From Lytechinus pictus (lineage: Eukaryota > Echinodermata > Echinoidea > Temnopleuroida > Toxopneustidae), in NCBI RefSeq assembly GCF_037042905.1, contig NC_087252.1, positions 28,076,994 through 28,140,993 on the forward strand: a DNA stretch of 64,000 nucleotides, written 5' to 3'. Below the pieces are notes generated by a model. It saw only the letters and a program-made list of their open reading frames with translations. It was not told the origin of the DNA and did no database searches. Both the position numbers and the translations under genes were made by a program. This document shows positions 61,401 to 64,000 of the stretch, piece by piece; positions within the stretch are counted from its first letter, which is position 1; each line of letters begins with the position of its first letter.

Positions 61401-62976
61401 GCTGAGAGCCGGTCTTTGCCGAAAATTGGTTAACTGGAACAGTAGTTTCGTCATAAGTTTCGGACCTGATGGAAAAAAATGGAAATGTGTCGTGTCCAAA
61501 GTCCAGGACGAAACTGCAATTTTGTTTGCCAAAATGTGTCGTTTGTCCGAATTCCAGGTCGATTTAAACTGCTAGTTTGATTTACCAATTTTCGACAAAG
61601 ACTTCTTGGTTGCTCTTTGTCATGAAGAAAATTTTATAATAAATTTTCTATGTTCTGCGTCGTGGAGCAAAAACTGCACAATTATGAAGATTTTGATGAC
61701 CAAAGTGTGACGTCACGATGTCATTCATGACAACGAACCAGCTGGTTCTAAACTGAGTCGCAGCTGCACGATCGTCTATACACATTTATATTTGCAAAAT
61801 GGTGATGTGTTTTGTCCCGGGTGGGTGTTTCATAAAGCTGTTCGTAAGTTAAGAGCGACTTTAAGAACAACTGGTGAACCTTTCTTACGCGCGTAACCAT
61901 CGCCAATGAATATACCATTTACCACAATAAAGGATCACCAGTCGTTCTTAAAGTCGCCCTTAACTTACGAACAGCTTTATGAAACGGCCCCCTGGTTGTT
62001 ACCATCATTCTGAGAGTCATAACAGGGCGCCGTTTCATAAAGCTGTTCGTAACTTAAGAGCAACTTTAAGAACGACTGGTGATGGTTTATTGTGGTAAAT
62101 GTTATAATAAATTGGCGATGGTTTAGCGGGTAAGAAAGGATCGCCAATCGCTCCTAACTTACGAACAGCTTCATAAAACGGCCCCCGGGTTCATTTGTTT
62201 AGAACCAGGTCGACATGACACCATGGCAACTGACGTCATCGCTTCGGTGCTCTATGATCATGATGATGATGTTGATCGATGGTAGTGAAAGTAACGTGGC
62301 AAATTAAGGGGAGGATACTGATGATGATGATAATGAAAGTGATGGTAATGATACTAATGTTAGTGAAAGTATAGTTATTGAATGTTTATTCCATCACGAA
62401 ATACGAATTTTTGCTCATTTATACCAGGAAATCAGGCAAACTTATCAAAATCATCAATGTTGGCTGTTTTCAATCACGTTGGCCAATCGTTTCAGTTTCG
62501 GTTTTGACTAGCAATTGTCCGATCGACCCCAACGTAAAGTTAATTTGAACAAAAGTCAATCAAGTATATCACTGAAACTGTCATTCAAATTGGATATAAT
62601 ATTCAACCTATAAATGCAACAGAGCTAATCTGGTCCTTAACCACATTCCTCTCAGTGTGGGACGAGGGACCAGTCAGTTTAGAGTGGGATTTAGATCTTT
62701 CGAGAGTGCTTTATAGCTCCTTCTGGAGTGAAGAGTATATAGTTTTAGACATTTTCACTCCAAAAAGAGGTAAATCCACTCTCAAAAGATGTAAATCCCA
62801 CTCCAAAACGACTGGTCCCTCGTACCACTCTTAGAGGAGTGTGATTAGGAGCCAGATTAGCTCTTTTTGCATTTACAATACAGTATCTCTAGGTTGTGTG
62901 ATCATACATACGTTAAAATGATTAAATTTCAATATAATAAATTATTACTTACCATTAGCTGTTCCCTGTGCTACAA
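38934..62976 (-). CDS. CUB-vWD-C8-TIL mosaic extracellular protein (FCGBP/zonadhesin-like), 21 exons modelled
   Basis: This is a minus-strand gene with at least 21 exons: 62976-62953, 61042-60833, 59074-58946, 57055-56897, 56181-55966, 55329-54943, 54153-53825, 53382-53227, 51138-50982, 49165-48977, 47871-47669, 46763-46583, 46358-46036, 45743-45588, 45019-44872, 43848-43666, 43039-42840, 42467-42290, 41415-41398, 39864-39677 and 39074-38934. They sum to 3875 nt, about 1290 residues. Every donor is GT and every acceptor AG, and splice phases are compatible at all 20 junctions. Order: linker, CUB x3, (vWD, C8, TIL, TILa) x2, linker, unrecognised domain. Such D-assemblies form disulfide-linked secreted or membrane-anchored matrix, mucus and sperm-egg proteins. 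No signal peptide, transmembrane segment, promoter or poly-A site is inside the model, so both ends are missing. The exact orthologue is not assigned. Confidence 0.85.
39123..39282. mobile_element. 160-bp fold-back MITE
   Basis: GGGGCCCATTTCATAAAG is mirrored by CTTTATGAAACGGGCCCC. Inside, CAACTGTTGTAACTTTGCC pairs with GGCAAAGTTACAACAGTTG and GGTTACCATGGTAGTTGCC with its inverse, so it is nearly a complete palindrome. Diverged halves of related elements lie near 40385-40500 and 53105-53193. Confidence 0.7.
39290..40160. repeat. Simple AAT/AAC/AAG repeats in introns around exon 39677-39864
   Basis: Triplet-rich tracts at about 39300-39410 (AAT, AAC, GAAGAA), 39630-39665 (AAATAAAT) and 39975-40140 (GAAGAAGAA, then CAACAACAA). 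They generate several lysine-rich and serine/leucine-rich open frames that are not genes. Confidence 0.6.
39677..39864 (-). CDS. Mosaic gene, exon: unrecognised domain, part 1
   Basis: 188 nt, phase 1-0. [39 protein letters not shown] and [12 protein letters not shown], with three cysteines. It is not another vWD start. I do not recognise the family. Acceptor AATTCACAG, donor GAG|GTAAAA. The chain continues in phase 0 into the next exon. Confidence 0.75.
40649..40808. mobile_element. MITE, AGGGGAGTGTTTAATGAA family
   Basis: AGGGGAGTGTTTAATGAA at the left is mirrored by GTTGATGAAACGCCCCCT at the right. Tandem TTTTTATCCGACAAGTCCG / TTTTATCCGACAGTTCC words and TCTGACAACTTGTCAGATG lie inside. 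Two related pieces abut near 63600-63690 and from 63686 onward. Confidence 0.6.
41398..41415 (-). CDS. Mosaic gene, exon: 18-nt micro-exon
   Basis: The sequence TTTTGACAG|AG ATT CCA CCA GCA GCA G|GTAAGC defines an 18-nt phase 1-1 exon. It encodes the proline-rich hinge EIPPAA between TILa2 and the following domain. Both splice sites are consensus. Skipping it would leave the frame intact. Confidence 0.55.
42290..42467 (-). CDS. Mosaic gene, exon: TILa2 module
   Basis: 178 nt, phase 0-1: [20 protein letters not shown], then [19 protein letters not shown]. It parallels TILa1 in cysteine spacing. Acceptor CCGAAACAG, donor GGAG|GTAAAT. Confidence 0.88.
42840..43039 (-). CDS. Mosaic gene, exon: TIL2
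   Basis: 200 nt, phase 1-0: [20 protein letters not shown], then [20 protein letters not shown] and [10 protein letters not shown] full TIL domain. Acceptor TCACGCAG, donor CCG|GTAAAA. Confidence 0.92.
43666..43848 (-). CDS. Mosaic gene, exon: C8-2 second part
   Basis: 61 residues, phase 1-1: [20 protein letters not shown], then [20 protein letters not shown] and [17 protein letters not shown], with a terminal AQC. A complete second half of C8. Acceptor AACCTCAG, donor TGTG|GTATGG. Confidence 0.9.
44250..44521. mobile_element. MITE, GGCCTGGTCCCACTG family
   Basis: GGGCCTGGTCCCACTG at 44251 and CAGTGGGACCGGGCA at about 44505-44520 form imperfect TIRs. The interior has ATACGATGGACAAAATGG- and CAACGGATAAATAACG-type words and no protein. 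Intronic. Confidence 0.6.
44545..44775. mobile_element. Inverted-repeat element, GTGTGACGTCA ... TGACGTCAT
   Basis: GAAGTGTGACGTCAGTTGCC near the left pairs with TCAACTGACGTCATCTC near the right; GGCTGGTTCTAAAGAGAGTCGCAGCTG lies inside. A second copy of the family at 61690-62250 is split by two other MITEs. Confidence 0.5.
44872..45019 (-). CDS. Mosaic gene, exon: C8-2 first part
   Basis: 148 nt, phase 0-1: [20 protein letters not shown], then [20 protein letters not shown]. The N.DEFGNSW linker is the canonical vWD-C8 join. Acceptor GATGTAG, donor AATG|GTAGTG. Confidence 0.88.
45320..45495. mobile_element. Intronic repeat shared with 61385-61622
   Basis: GAACAGCTGAGATGTCTTTG, CGAAAATTGGT, CGTCATAAGTTTC and TTTCGACCAAGACTTCTTGG recur at 61385-61622 in the same order. 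The outer parts (GTCTTTGTCGAAAATTGGT and CCAACTTTCGACCAAGAC) are inverse to each other, suggesting a TIR element. Confidence 0.5.
45588..45743 (-). CDS. Mosaic gene, exon: vWD2 second part
   Basis: 52 residues, phase 0-0: [17 protein letters not shown], then [25 protein letters not shown] is retained. The length is identical to the vWD1 counterpart. Acceptor TTTGTAG, donor TTG|GTAAGA. Confidence 0.92.
45848..45935. repeat. (TTA/ATT)n microsatellite
   Basis: A run of ATTATTATT, GTTATTATT and ATCATTATT triplets in the intron between the two vWD2 exons. Confidence 0.7.
46036..46358 (-). CDS. Mosaic gene, exon: vWD2 first part
   Basis: 323 nt, phase 1-0. It begins [20 protein letters not shown], then [23 protein letters not shown] and [17 protein letters not shown]. 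It has the same layout as vWD1 and is six bases shorter. Donor CTG|GTAGGT. Confidence 0.92.
46436..46482. repeat. C-run, A-run and (AT)n block
   Basis: Consecutive C, A and TA tracts about 80 bases downstream (minus sense) of the TILa1 donor. This is a low-complexity region likely to vary in length. Confidence 0.6.
46583..46763 (-). CDS. Mosaic gene, exon: TILa1 module
   Basis: 181 nt, phase 0-1: [20 protein letters not shown], then [19 protein letters not shown] and [11 protein letters not shown]. This is the cysteine-rich TILa/VWC-like module that follows TIL in FCGBP, zonadhesin and alpha-tectorin D assemblies. Acceptor TTTCCAAG, donor CGAG|GTATTA. Confidence 0.88.
47203..47356. mobile_element. 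MITE, GTTTCATAAAGCTGTTCG family, copy 1
   Basis: GGGACCGTTTCATAAAGCTG leads into CAAGTCAAGAGCAACATTAAGAACGACTGGTGATCC and its diverged inverse CGCCATTCGTTCTTAAAGCC. The far terminus is degraded. Complete family members are at 61817-61992 and 62025-62188. Confidence 0.55.
47669..47871 (-). CDS. Mosaic gene, exon: TIL1
   Basis: 203 nt, phase 1-0. [20 protein letters not shown], then [20 protein letters not shown] and CVELADCGC form a complete ten-cysteine trypsin-inhibitor-like domain. Acceptor CATTGCAG, donor TTCC|GTAAGA. The same GC-rich exon is partly open on the other strand, which is a shadow. Confidence 0.92.
47920..48175. repeat. CACTGT / ACAGTGTG-rich segment
   Basis: ACAGTGTGTGTTAG, CACACTGTCAAATTTGAGC, ACAGTGTGCATCACATTTGC, CCACAGTGTGAAACTGTC and TTTACAGTGTGGATATAATT recur in both orientations. 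It resembles the ACAGTGTGTTCA units of the 33.7-kb minisatellite, so it may be a relative. Confidence 0.4.
48570..48880. mobile_element. CGTCTA / TAGACG element, copy 1
   Basis: The left half carries AATTCGTCTACTCATCATTT, GTCTAATCACCAGTTCGTC and CCATTTGGTCTAATTGGAT; the right half carries ATTAGACCAACTGG, TTAGACGA and AAATGGTTATTGGACC. The same 16-22 base word therefore appears direct on the left and inverted on the right. Copies are at 51940-52360 and 58485-58850, all intronic. Confidence 0.6.
48977..49165 (-). CDS. Mosaic gene, exon: C8-1 second part
   Basis: 63 residues, phase 1-1: [20 protein letters not shown], then [15 protein letters not shown] and WRNWIQQC, matching the C8 pattern (C...D...Y..C..D.C... 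C..L..Y...C). Acceptor ATCTACAG, donor GTA|GTAAGT. Confidence 0.88.
49384..49452 (-). tRNA. tRNA-like sequence (pseudogene or SINE head)
   Basis: On the minus strand a 7-bp acceptor-like stem (ACTTGGT with ACCAAGT) encloses GGCCAAGTGG (D-arm/A-box-like) and an anticodon-like hairpin, CCGT-ATCATGA-ACGG, that would give CAU (Met). A B box, GGTTCGATCC, follows. The T stem pairs poorly, no CCA or genuine terminator is evident, and it lies in an intron. A tRNA-derived SINE head or tRNA pseudogene is more likely than a functional gene. Confidence 0.4.
50130..50960 (-). pseudogene. 3' end of a dead LINE (reverse-transcriptase C-terminus)
   Basis: The minus strand encodes [38 protein letters not shown] and [17 protein letters not shown]. 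This is the zinc-binding region after the RT domain of many LINEs (LR.FQYKLxNRI...C..C...E...HLFW.C). Upstream, [20 protein letters not shown] is in the same general frame but broken by stops. Downstream a shifted frame gives [14 protein letters not shown] and [14 protein letters not shown], the usual terminal motif. AATAAA follows near 50150 (minus sense). It lies in the intron between the two C8-1 exons in the same orientation as the host gene. Confidence 0.75.
50982..51138 (-). CDS. Mosaic gene, exon: C8-1 first part
   Basis: 157 nt, phase 0-1. It starts [19 protein letters not shown], the usual linker from vWD to C8 (N.FG.SW....C), then [20 protein letters not shown]. Acceptor ATATAG, donor GAAG|GTAGGC. 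The next exon is about 1.8 kb downstream because a dead LINE occupies the intron. Confidence 0.85.
51288..51503. mobile_element. MITE with GACATTTGCTCC TIRs, copy 1
   Basis: GGTGACACGACATTTGCTCC at the left is mirrored by GGAGCAAATGTCGTTGAATC and CAC at the right. Near the left end ACATTTGCTCCTG occurs twice. A second copy in the opposite orientation is at 60017-60230, and a fragment near 1705-1770 (GGTGACGCAACATTTGTTCC). Confidence 0.65.
51940..52360. mobile_element. CGTCTA / TAGACG element, copy 2
   Basis: TTTCCAATTCGTCTAAAGCC, AATTCGTCTACTCACCATT and CATTTGGTATAATTGGAC lie on the left; GATTAGACGAACTGGTTACG and ACCAAATGGTTATTGGAGC on the right. Same organisation as the copies at 48570 and 58485. 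Confidence 0.6.
53227..53382 (-). CDS. Mosaic gene, exon: vWD1 second part
   Basis: 52 residues, phase 0-0: [17 protein letters not shown], then [19 protein letters not shown]. The CGLCG motif is the one associated with disulfide interchange and multimer formation in VWF D domains. The exon length (156 nt) equals that of the matching vWD2 exon. Confidence 0.92.
53825..54153 (-). CDS. Mosaic gene, exon: vWD1 first part
   Basis: 329 nt, phase 1-0. It begins [20 protein letters not shown], the hallmark vWD start, followed by [22 protein letters not shown] and [16 protein letters not shown]. The Asp in GDPHY and the following loop belong to the calcium-binding D-domain core in VWF and mucins. 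Donor TATA|GTAAGT. Confidence 0.92.
54270..54505 (+). mobile_element. LINE-like 3' tail, (TGAAA)n
   Basis: AAAAGTGGAATCAATAAATG followed by AAATGAAATGAAAC ends an AT-rich stretch. This is the 3' signature of CR1/RTE-type LINEs. No coding part is visible. It is inserted in the intron between CUB3 and vWD1, opposite to gene orientation. Confidence 0.4.
54943..55329 (-). CDS. Mosaic gene, exon: CUB3 (single exon)
   Basis: 129 residues, phase 1-1, the whole third [66 protein letters not shown] and GFSLDVSIA. Unlike CUB1 and CUB2 it is not split by an intron. Three cysteines are visible. Acceptor GTTCCTCAG, donor GCAG|GTAGAC. Confidence 0.85.
55966..56181 (-). CDS. Mosaic gene, exon: CUB2 second half
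   Basis: 72 residues, phase 1-1. It contains [34 protein letters not shown] and [11 protein letters not shown], the F..NG..V.V.L...... G F.L strands that close a CUB domain. Acceptor ACACGAAG, donor ACAG|GTAATT. No cysteines are present, so the second CUB disulfide is missing here too. Confidence 0.8.
56313..56553. mobile_element. MITE, TAATCTGGTCTCTAATCAC family, copy 1
   Basis: GGATAATCTGGTCTCTAATC at the left is mirrored by GATTAGAGACTAGATTCGC at the right, with TTCACTCC and GGAGTGAA-like words in both halves. A fuller copy is at 62620-62865. Confidence 0.6.
56897..57055 (-). CDS. Mosaic gene, exon: CUB2 first half
   Basis: 53 residues, phase 1-1: [17 protein letters not shown], then [20 protein letters not shown]. 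The CGG start and the C.W.V.AP motif are diagnostic of CUB. Acceptor CATATAG, donor CGAG|GTATTA. In frame with CUB1 through an Asp codon split over the junction. Confidence 0.85.
58485..58850. mobile_element. CGTCTA / TAGACG element, copy 3
   Basis: ATTTCCAATTCGTCTAATGC, CCAACTCGTCTACTACC and CATTTGGTCTAATTAAAC face GGTAATAGACGAAATAG, ACCAAATGGTTGTTAGACG and GACGAGTTGGCAGTGGACG. The right edge is only about 95 bases from the donor of the CUB1 second-half exon. Open frames through it on both strands are repeat artefacts. Confidence 0.6.
58946..59074 (-). CDS. Mosaic gene, exon: CUB1 second half
   Basis: 43 residues, phase 1-1: [15 protein letters not shown] then [13 protein letters not shown] and [10 protein letters not shown], matching the last beta strands of CUB (S.G..L.V.Y.AD). 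It joins CUB1 first half as ...SSIRGMLL. The opposite strand is also open here over about 180 codons, but that frame is mostly intronic repeat. The second CUB cysteine pair is absent. Confidence 0.75.
59614..60017. mobile_element. MITE, TTTCATAAAGCTGTTCGTAA family, nested copies
   Basis: The outer arms ACCGAAAACCTTCCCTGG then TGGGTGTTTCATAAAGC are mirrored by GAAACACCCACCAGGGAAGG and TTTTCGGT. Inside, CACTTGGCATGAGAAAGG pairs with CCTTTCTCATGCCAAGTG. A second GGTGGGTGTTTCATAAAGC start lies at about 59826 within the element, indicating a nested or partially duplicated copy. Confidence 0.65.
60017..60230. mobile_element. MITE with GACATTTGCTCC TIRs, copy 2
   Basis: The reverse-orientation relative of 51288-51503: it starts with GGTTCCATGACATTTGCTCC and ends AGGAGTAAATGTCGTGTCAC. 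The body AACCTAACCTCCAAAACTAA is the reverse complement of the body of copy 1. It abuts the preceding MITE directly. Confidence 0.65.
60309..60546. mobile_element. MITE, CTTTTTCACACGTGAACC family, copy 2
   Basis: AGCTTTTTCACACGTGAACC and TTTTTACCGTGTGAAAGGGC are the termini. TTGAATCATCATTGTAATGAT and TTCACTGGAAATCATCATTT are shared with 31802-32001. Confidence 0.65.
60833..61042 (-). CDS. Mosaic gene, exon: CUB1 first half
   Basis: 70 residues, phase 1-1. It begins [15 protein letters not shown] and contains [19 protein letters not shown] and a [10 protein letters not shown] turn, the typical C-x(about 26)-C.W.I..P strand pattern of CUB. The acceptor CCGAACAG is preceded by TTTTTCTGTG and the donor is GAG|GTGAGT. 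A tRNA-like SINE head lies about 30 bases upstream of the acceptor. Confidence 0.85.
61070..61145 (+). mobile_element. tRNA-like SINE head fragment
   Basis: GGACATTGGACTCACAATCG leads to AGGTTGTGAGTTCGAATCCC, containing a canonical B box (GAGTTCGAATCCC, 61108-61120). The A-box end is degraded. It sits immediately upstream (in gene sense) of the CUB1 acceptor. Confidence 0.4.
61385..61622. mobile_element. Intronic repeat shared with 45320-45495
   Basis: GTGAACAGCTGAGAGCCGG, CCGAAAATTGGTTAACTGG, TCGTCATAAGTTTCGGACC and ACCAATTTTCGACAAAGAC then TTCTTGGTTGCTCTTTGTC match the earlier copy in order, with a longer middle part here. Confidence 0.5.
61817..61992. mobile_element. MITE, GTTTCATAAAGCTGTTCG family, copy 2
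   Basis: GGGTGGGTGTTTCATAAAGC then TGTTCGTAAGTTAAGAGCG and AACTGGTGAACC face GGATCACCAGTCGTTCTTAA and CTTACGAACAGC, ending TTTATGAAACGGCCCCC. An almost complete hairpin. Confidence 0.7.
62025..62188. mobile_element. MITE, GTTTCATAAAGCTGTTCG family, copy 3
   Basis: GGGCGCCGTTTCATAAAGC then GTTCGTAACTTAAGAGCAAC face GGATCGCCAATCGCTCC and CTTACGAACAGCTTCATAAA, ending ACGGCCCCCGGG. It lies 32 bases from copy 2. Confidence 0.7.
62620..62865. mobile_element. MITE, AGAGCTAATCTGG family, copy 2
   Basis: A perfect 13-bp TIR, AGAGCTAATCTGG / CCAGATTAGCTCT. Next to it GTGTGGGACGAGGGACCAGTC mirrors GACTGGTCCCTCGTACCAC, so the element is an imperfect palindrome. Internal CACTCC / GGAGTG words are repeated. 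Confidence 0.7.
62953..62976 (-). CDS. Mosaic gene, exon 1 of model: 24-nt micro-exon
   Basis: TTCTAG before and GTAAGT after frame a 24-nt, phase 1-1 exon encoding VVAQGTAN. It joins in frame to CUB1. It is too short to be certain; the support is the consensus donor, the acceptor and the matching phase. A longer choice from the upstream CATTACAG acceptor would meet a TAG stop. It could be an alternatively used linker. Confidence 0.5.
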
Positions 62977-63240
62977 CTAGAAAACTGTAATGAGTGTAGT
63001 AAAATAGAAAATTACTCAGATATAAATAGAGAATATGTTGGTAAAATTGTTCTTGACTTTTCACACAAGTTTATGGAACACAATTTTATGGGGACCGTTT
63101 TCACAATGGATAGACAATGATTTTTTTTTTGAGATTTTAATTTTGCTTGGAAATTATAGATATATATATATATATATATTTAACAAGTTCACACCTAGTT
63201 ACCAATAATGCATATAGCATTTCCATTTATTTGAATACAG

Positions 63241-63345
63241 GATAAAAGAGCACTGTCTATTAAATGCCGTGCTCATGGGCATAGCTGCCGCGGCCGGGGA
63301 TCGAACCCCCCGACTTTGATGTCGATGTTTATCCGATACTCTAAA
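63241..63345 (-). mobile_element. SINE fragment (tRNA-like B box), minus strand
   Basis: Read on the minus strand: GAGTATCGGATAAACATCGA, CATCAAAGTCGGGGGG and the B box GGTTCGATCCCC, then GGCCGCGGCAGCTATGCCC. It is cut at its 5' side by the MITE that starts at 63349. Confidence 0.5.
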
Positions 63346-63348
63346 ATA

Positions 63349-63562
63349 TATTGGGTAAAAGTGCTTCATGAAGGTAATTATGTGTCCAACCAAAATTGGG
63401 CATTTCTTTTCATCCAGTGTTATGAAAATTGTGCACATTCTAAAGTAATAGCTGCTTATTATTTAACCTTACAGGACAATATGCTTCCCGCATTGGGTAA
63501 GATACTGCCCAAAATTCGTTGGACACATAATTACCCTCGTGGTGGTAACAAAAATCACCCAA
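63349..63562. mobile_element. MITE, ATTGGGTRA TIRs
   Basis: ATTGGGTAAAAGTGCTTCATG then GGTAATTATGTGTCCAAC and AATTGGGCA face TGCCCAAAATTCGTTGGAC, ACATAATTACC and AAAAATCACCCAAT. The arms are about 55 bases and the centre non-coding. Confidence 0.65.
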
Positions 63563-63685
63563 TGTTTTTTTTTACAGTAGACAGTTACCACATTTATCGT
63601 GCTTCTCATTAGCCAATCATATTCAAGGAAAGTTATAAGAGCCGACAACTTGTCAGACAAGAAAATGTTCATTAAACGCCCTCTT

Positions 63686-63895
63686 AGGGGAGTGTTTCAT
63701 CAACCTTTTATCCGAAAAGTTTTCAGGTTTGACAATTCTTTGATTTGATAGGCCAAGAAGTACTGACACTATAGTTGTACATGACAAGTATTGCAGTGTA
63801 TGACGTCAGACACGTCCTTCATCAAACTTTTTCCCGGTGTCTCACAATTCTCAATTTATCGTTCATTTTGATACTCGTAAGTGTCACATAGGTAT
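63686..63895. mobile_element. MITE piece, AGGGGAGTGTTTCATC family
   Basis: AGGGGAGTGTTTCATCAACC then TTTTATCCGAAAAGTTTTC matches the left end of 40649-40808. The right half of a sibling copy (GACAACTTGTCAGAC, then ATTAAACGCCCTCT) ends at about 63684, so two family members abut head to tail. The right end of this copy is not resolved. Confidence 0.45.
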
Positions 63896-63897
63896 AT

Positions 63898-64000
63898 GTG
63901 GAGCGTTTTGGCCCAGTGGATTAGTCTCCGGACTTTGAAACAGAGGGTCGTGGGTTCGAATCCCAGCCATGGCGTAATTTCCTTCAGCAAGAAACTGATC
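63898..64000 (+). mobile_element. tRNA-derived SINE, cut by the window edge
   Basis: The A-box-like TGGCCCAGTGG (63909-63919) and a canonical B box, GGTTCGAATCC (63953-63963), are separated by 33 bases, as in a tRNA. Neighbouring TTAGTCTCCGGACTTTGAAA and CCCAGCCATGGCG do not make a convincing cloverleaf, so this is a SINE rather than a tRNA gene. It continues past 64000. Confidence 0.6.

Larger units (their letters stand above)
61690..62250. mobile_element. GTGTGACGTCA element split by two MITEs
   Basis: AAAGTGTGACGTCACGATG and GCTGGTTCTAAACTGAGTCG (about 61706-61765) match the left half of 44545-44775. GCAACTGACGTCATCGCTTC (about 62227-62246) matches its right end. Between them lie two complete fold-back MITEs at 61817-61992 and 62025-62188. 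Confidence 0.55.

Noticed and set aside
63898..64000. Possible functional tRNA gene
   Set aside because: A and B boxes are present, but acceptor and T stems do not pair well and sequence continues as a SINE body.
1..64000. Endogenous retrovirus or LTR element
   Set aside because: No paired long direct repeats with gag-pol motifs were seen; reverse-transcriptase traces are LINE-type only.

Overview
The window is animal nuclear DNA. Coding exons are short and separated by AT-rich introns with consensus splice sites. Inverted-repeat DNA elements (MITEs), tRNA-like SINE heads and decayed LINE pieces are dense. The extracellular CUB / vWD / C8 / TIL mosaic gene and the repeat types (GTTTCATAAAGCTGTTCG fold-backs, long TGACCTTTGACC arrays, poly-G/poly-C tracts) fit a marine invertebrate deuterostome, most likely an echinoderm such as a sea urchin. 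That assignment is an inference; nothing here fixes the species.

Layout. 1-16.7 kb has no convincing gene. It holds a dispersed TAATGTCAGTTACCG motif, a repeat array rich in TGACCTTTGACCT, a TTAA-bounded palindromic element, a CRE-like (TGACGTC) array, a duplicated segment with one filled and one empty MITE site, a decayed LINE ORF1 and a 1.19-kb TIR element. 16.7-30.6 kb is three near-identical copies of a 4.57-kb fold-back element, each carrying the same 2.6-kb nested insertion and the same 220-bp hairpin. The whole array is bracketed by a 9-bp direct repeat. 30.6-38.9 kb holds a second CRE-like array, MITEs, a CAT-rich microsatellite, a GTGTTCA minisatellite interrupted by an Alu/7SL-like SINE, and a 3.7-kb element with about 1.2-1.3-kb inverted arms.

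38.9-63.0 kb is one minus-strand gene, reconstructed here from 21 exons with fully consistent splice phases (about 1290 residues; both ends lie outside the model). From N to C it encodes a micro-exon linker, three CUB domains, vWD-C8-TIL-TILa, a second vWD-C8-TIL-TILa, another micro-exon linker and an unrecognised cysteine-poor domain. This is the D-assembly architecture of FCGBP / zonadhesin / alpha-tectorin-like secreted or surface proteins, so a role in mucus, egg-coat or extracellular adhesion is likely. Its introns hold most of the MITEs and SINE heads plus a dead LINE reverse-transcriptase tail.

No rRNA genes, CRISPR arrays or prokaryotic operons were seen.
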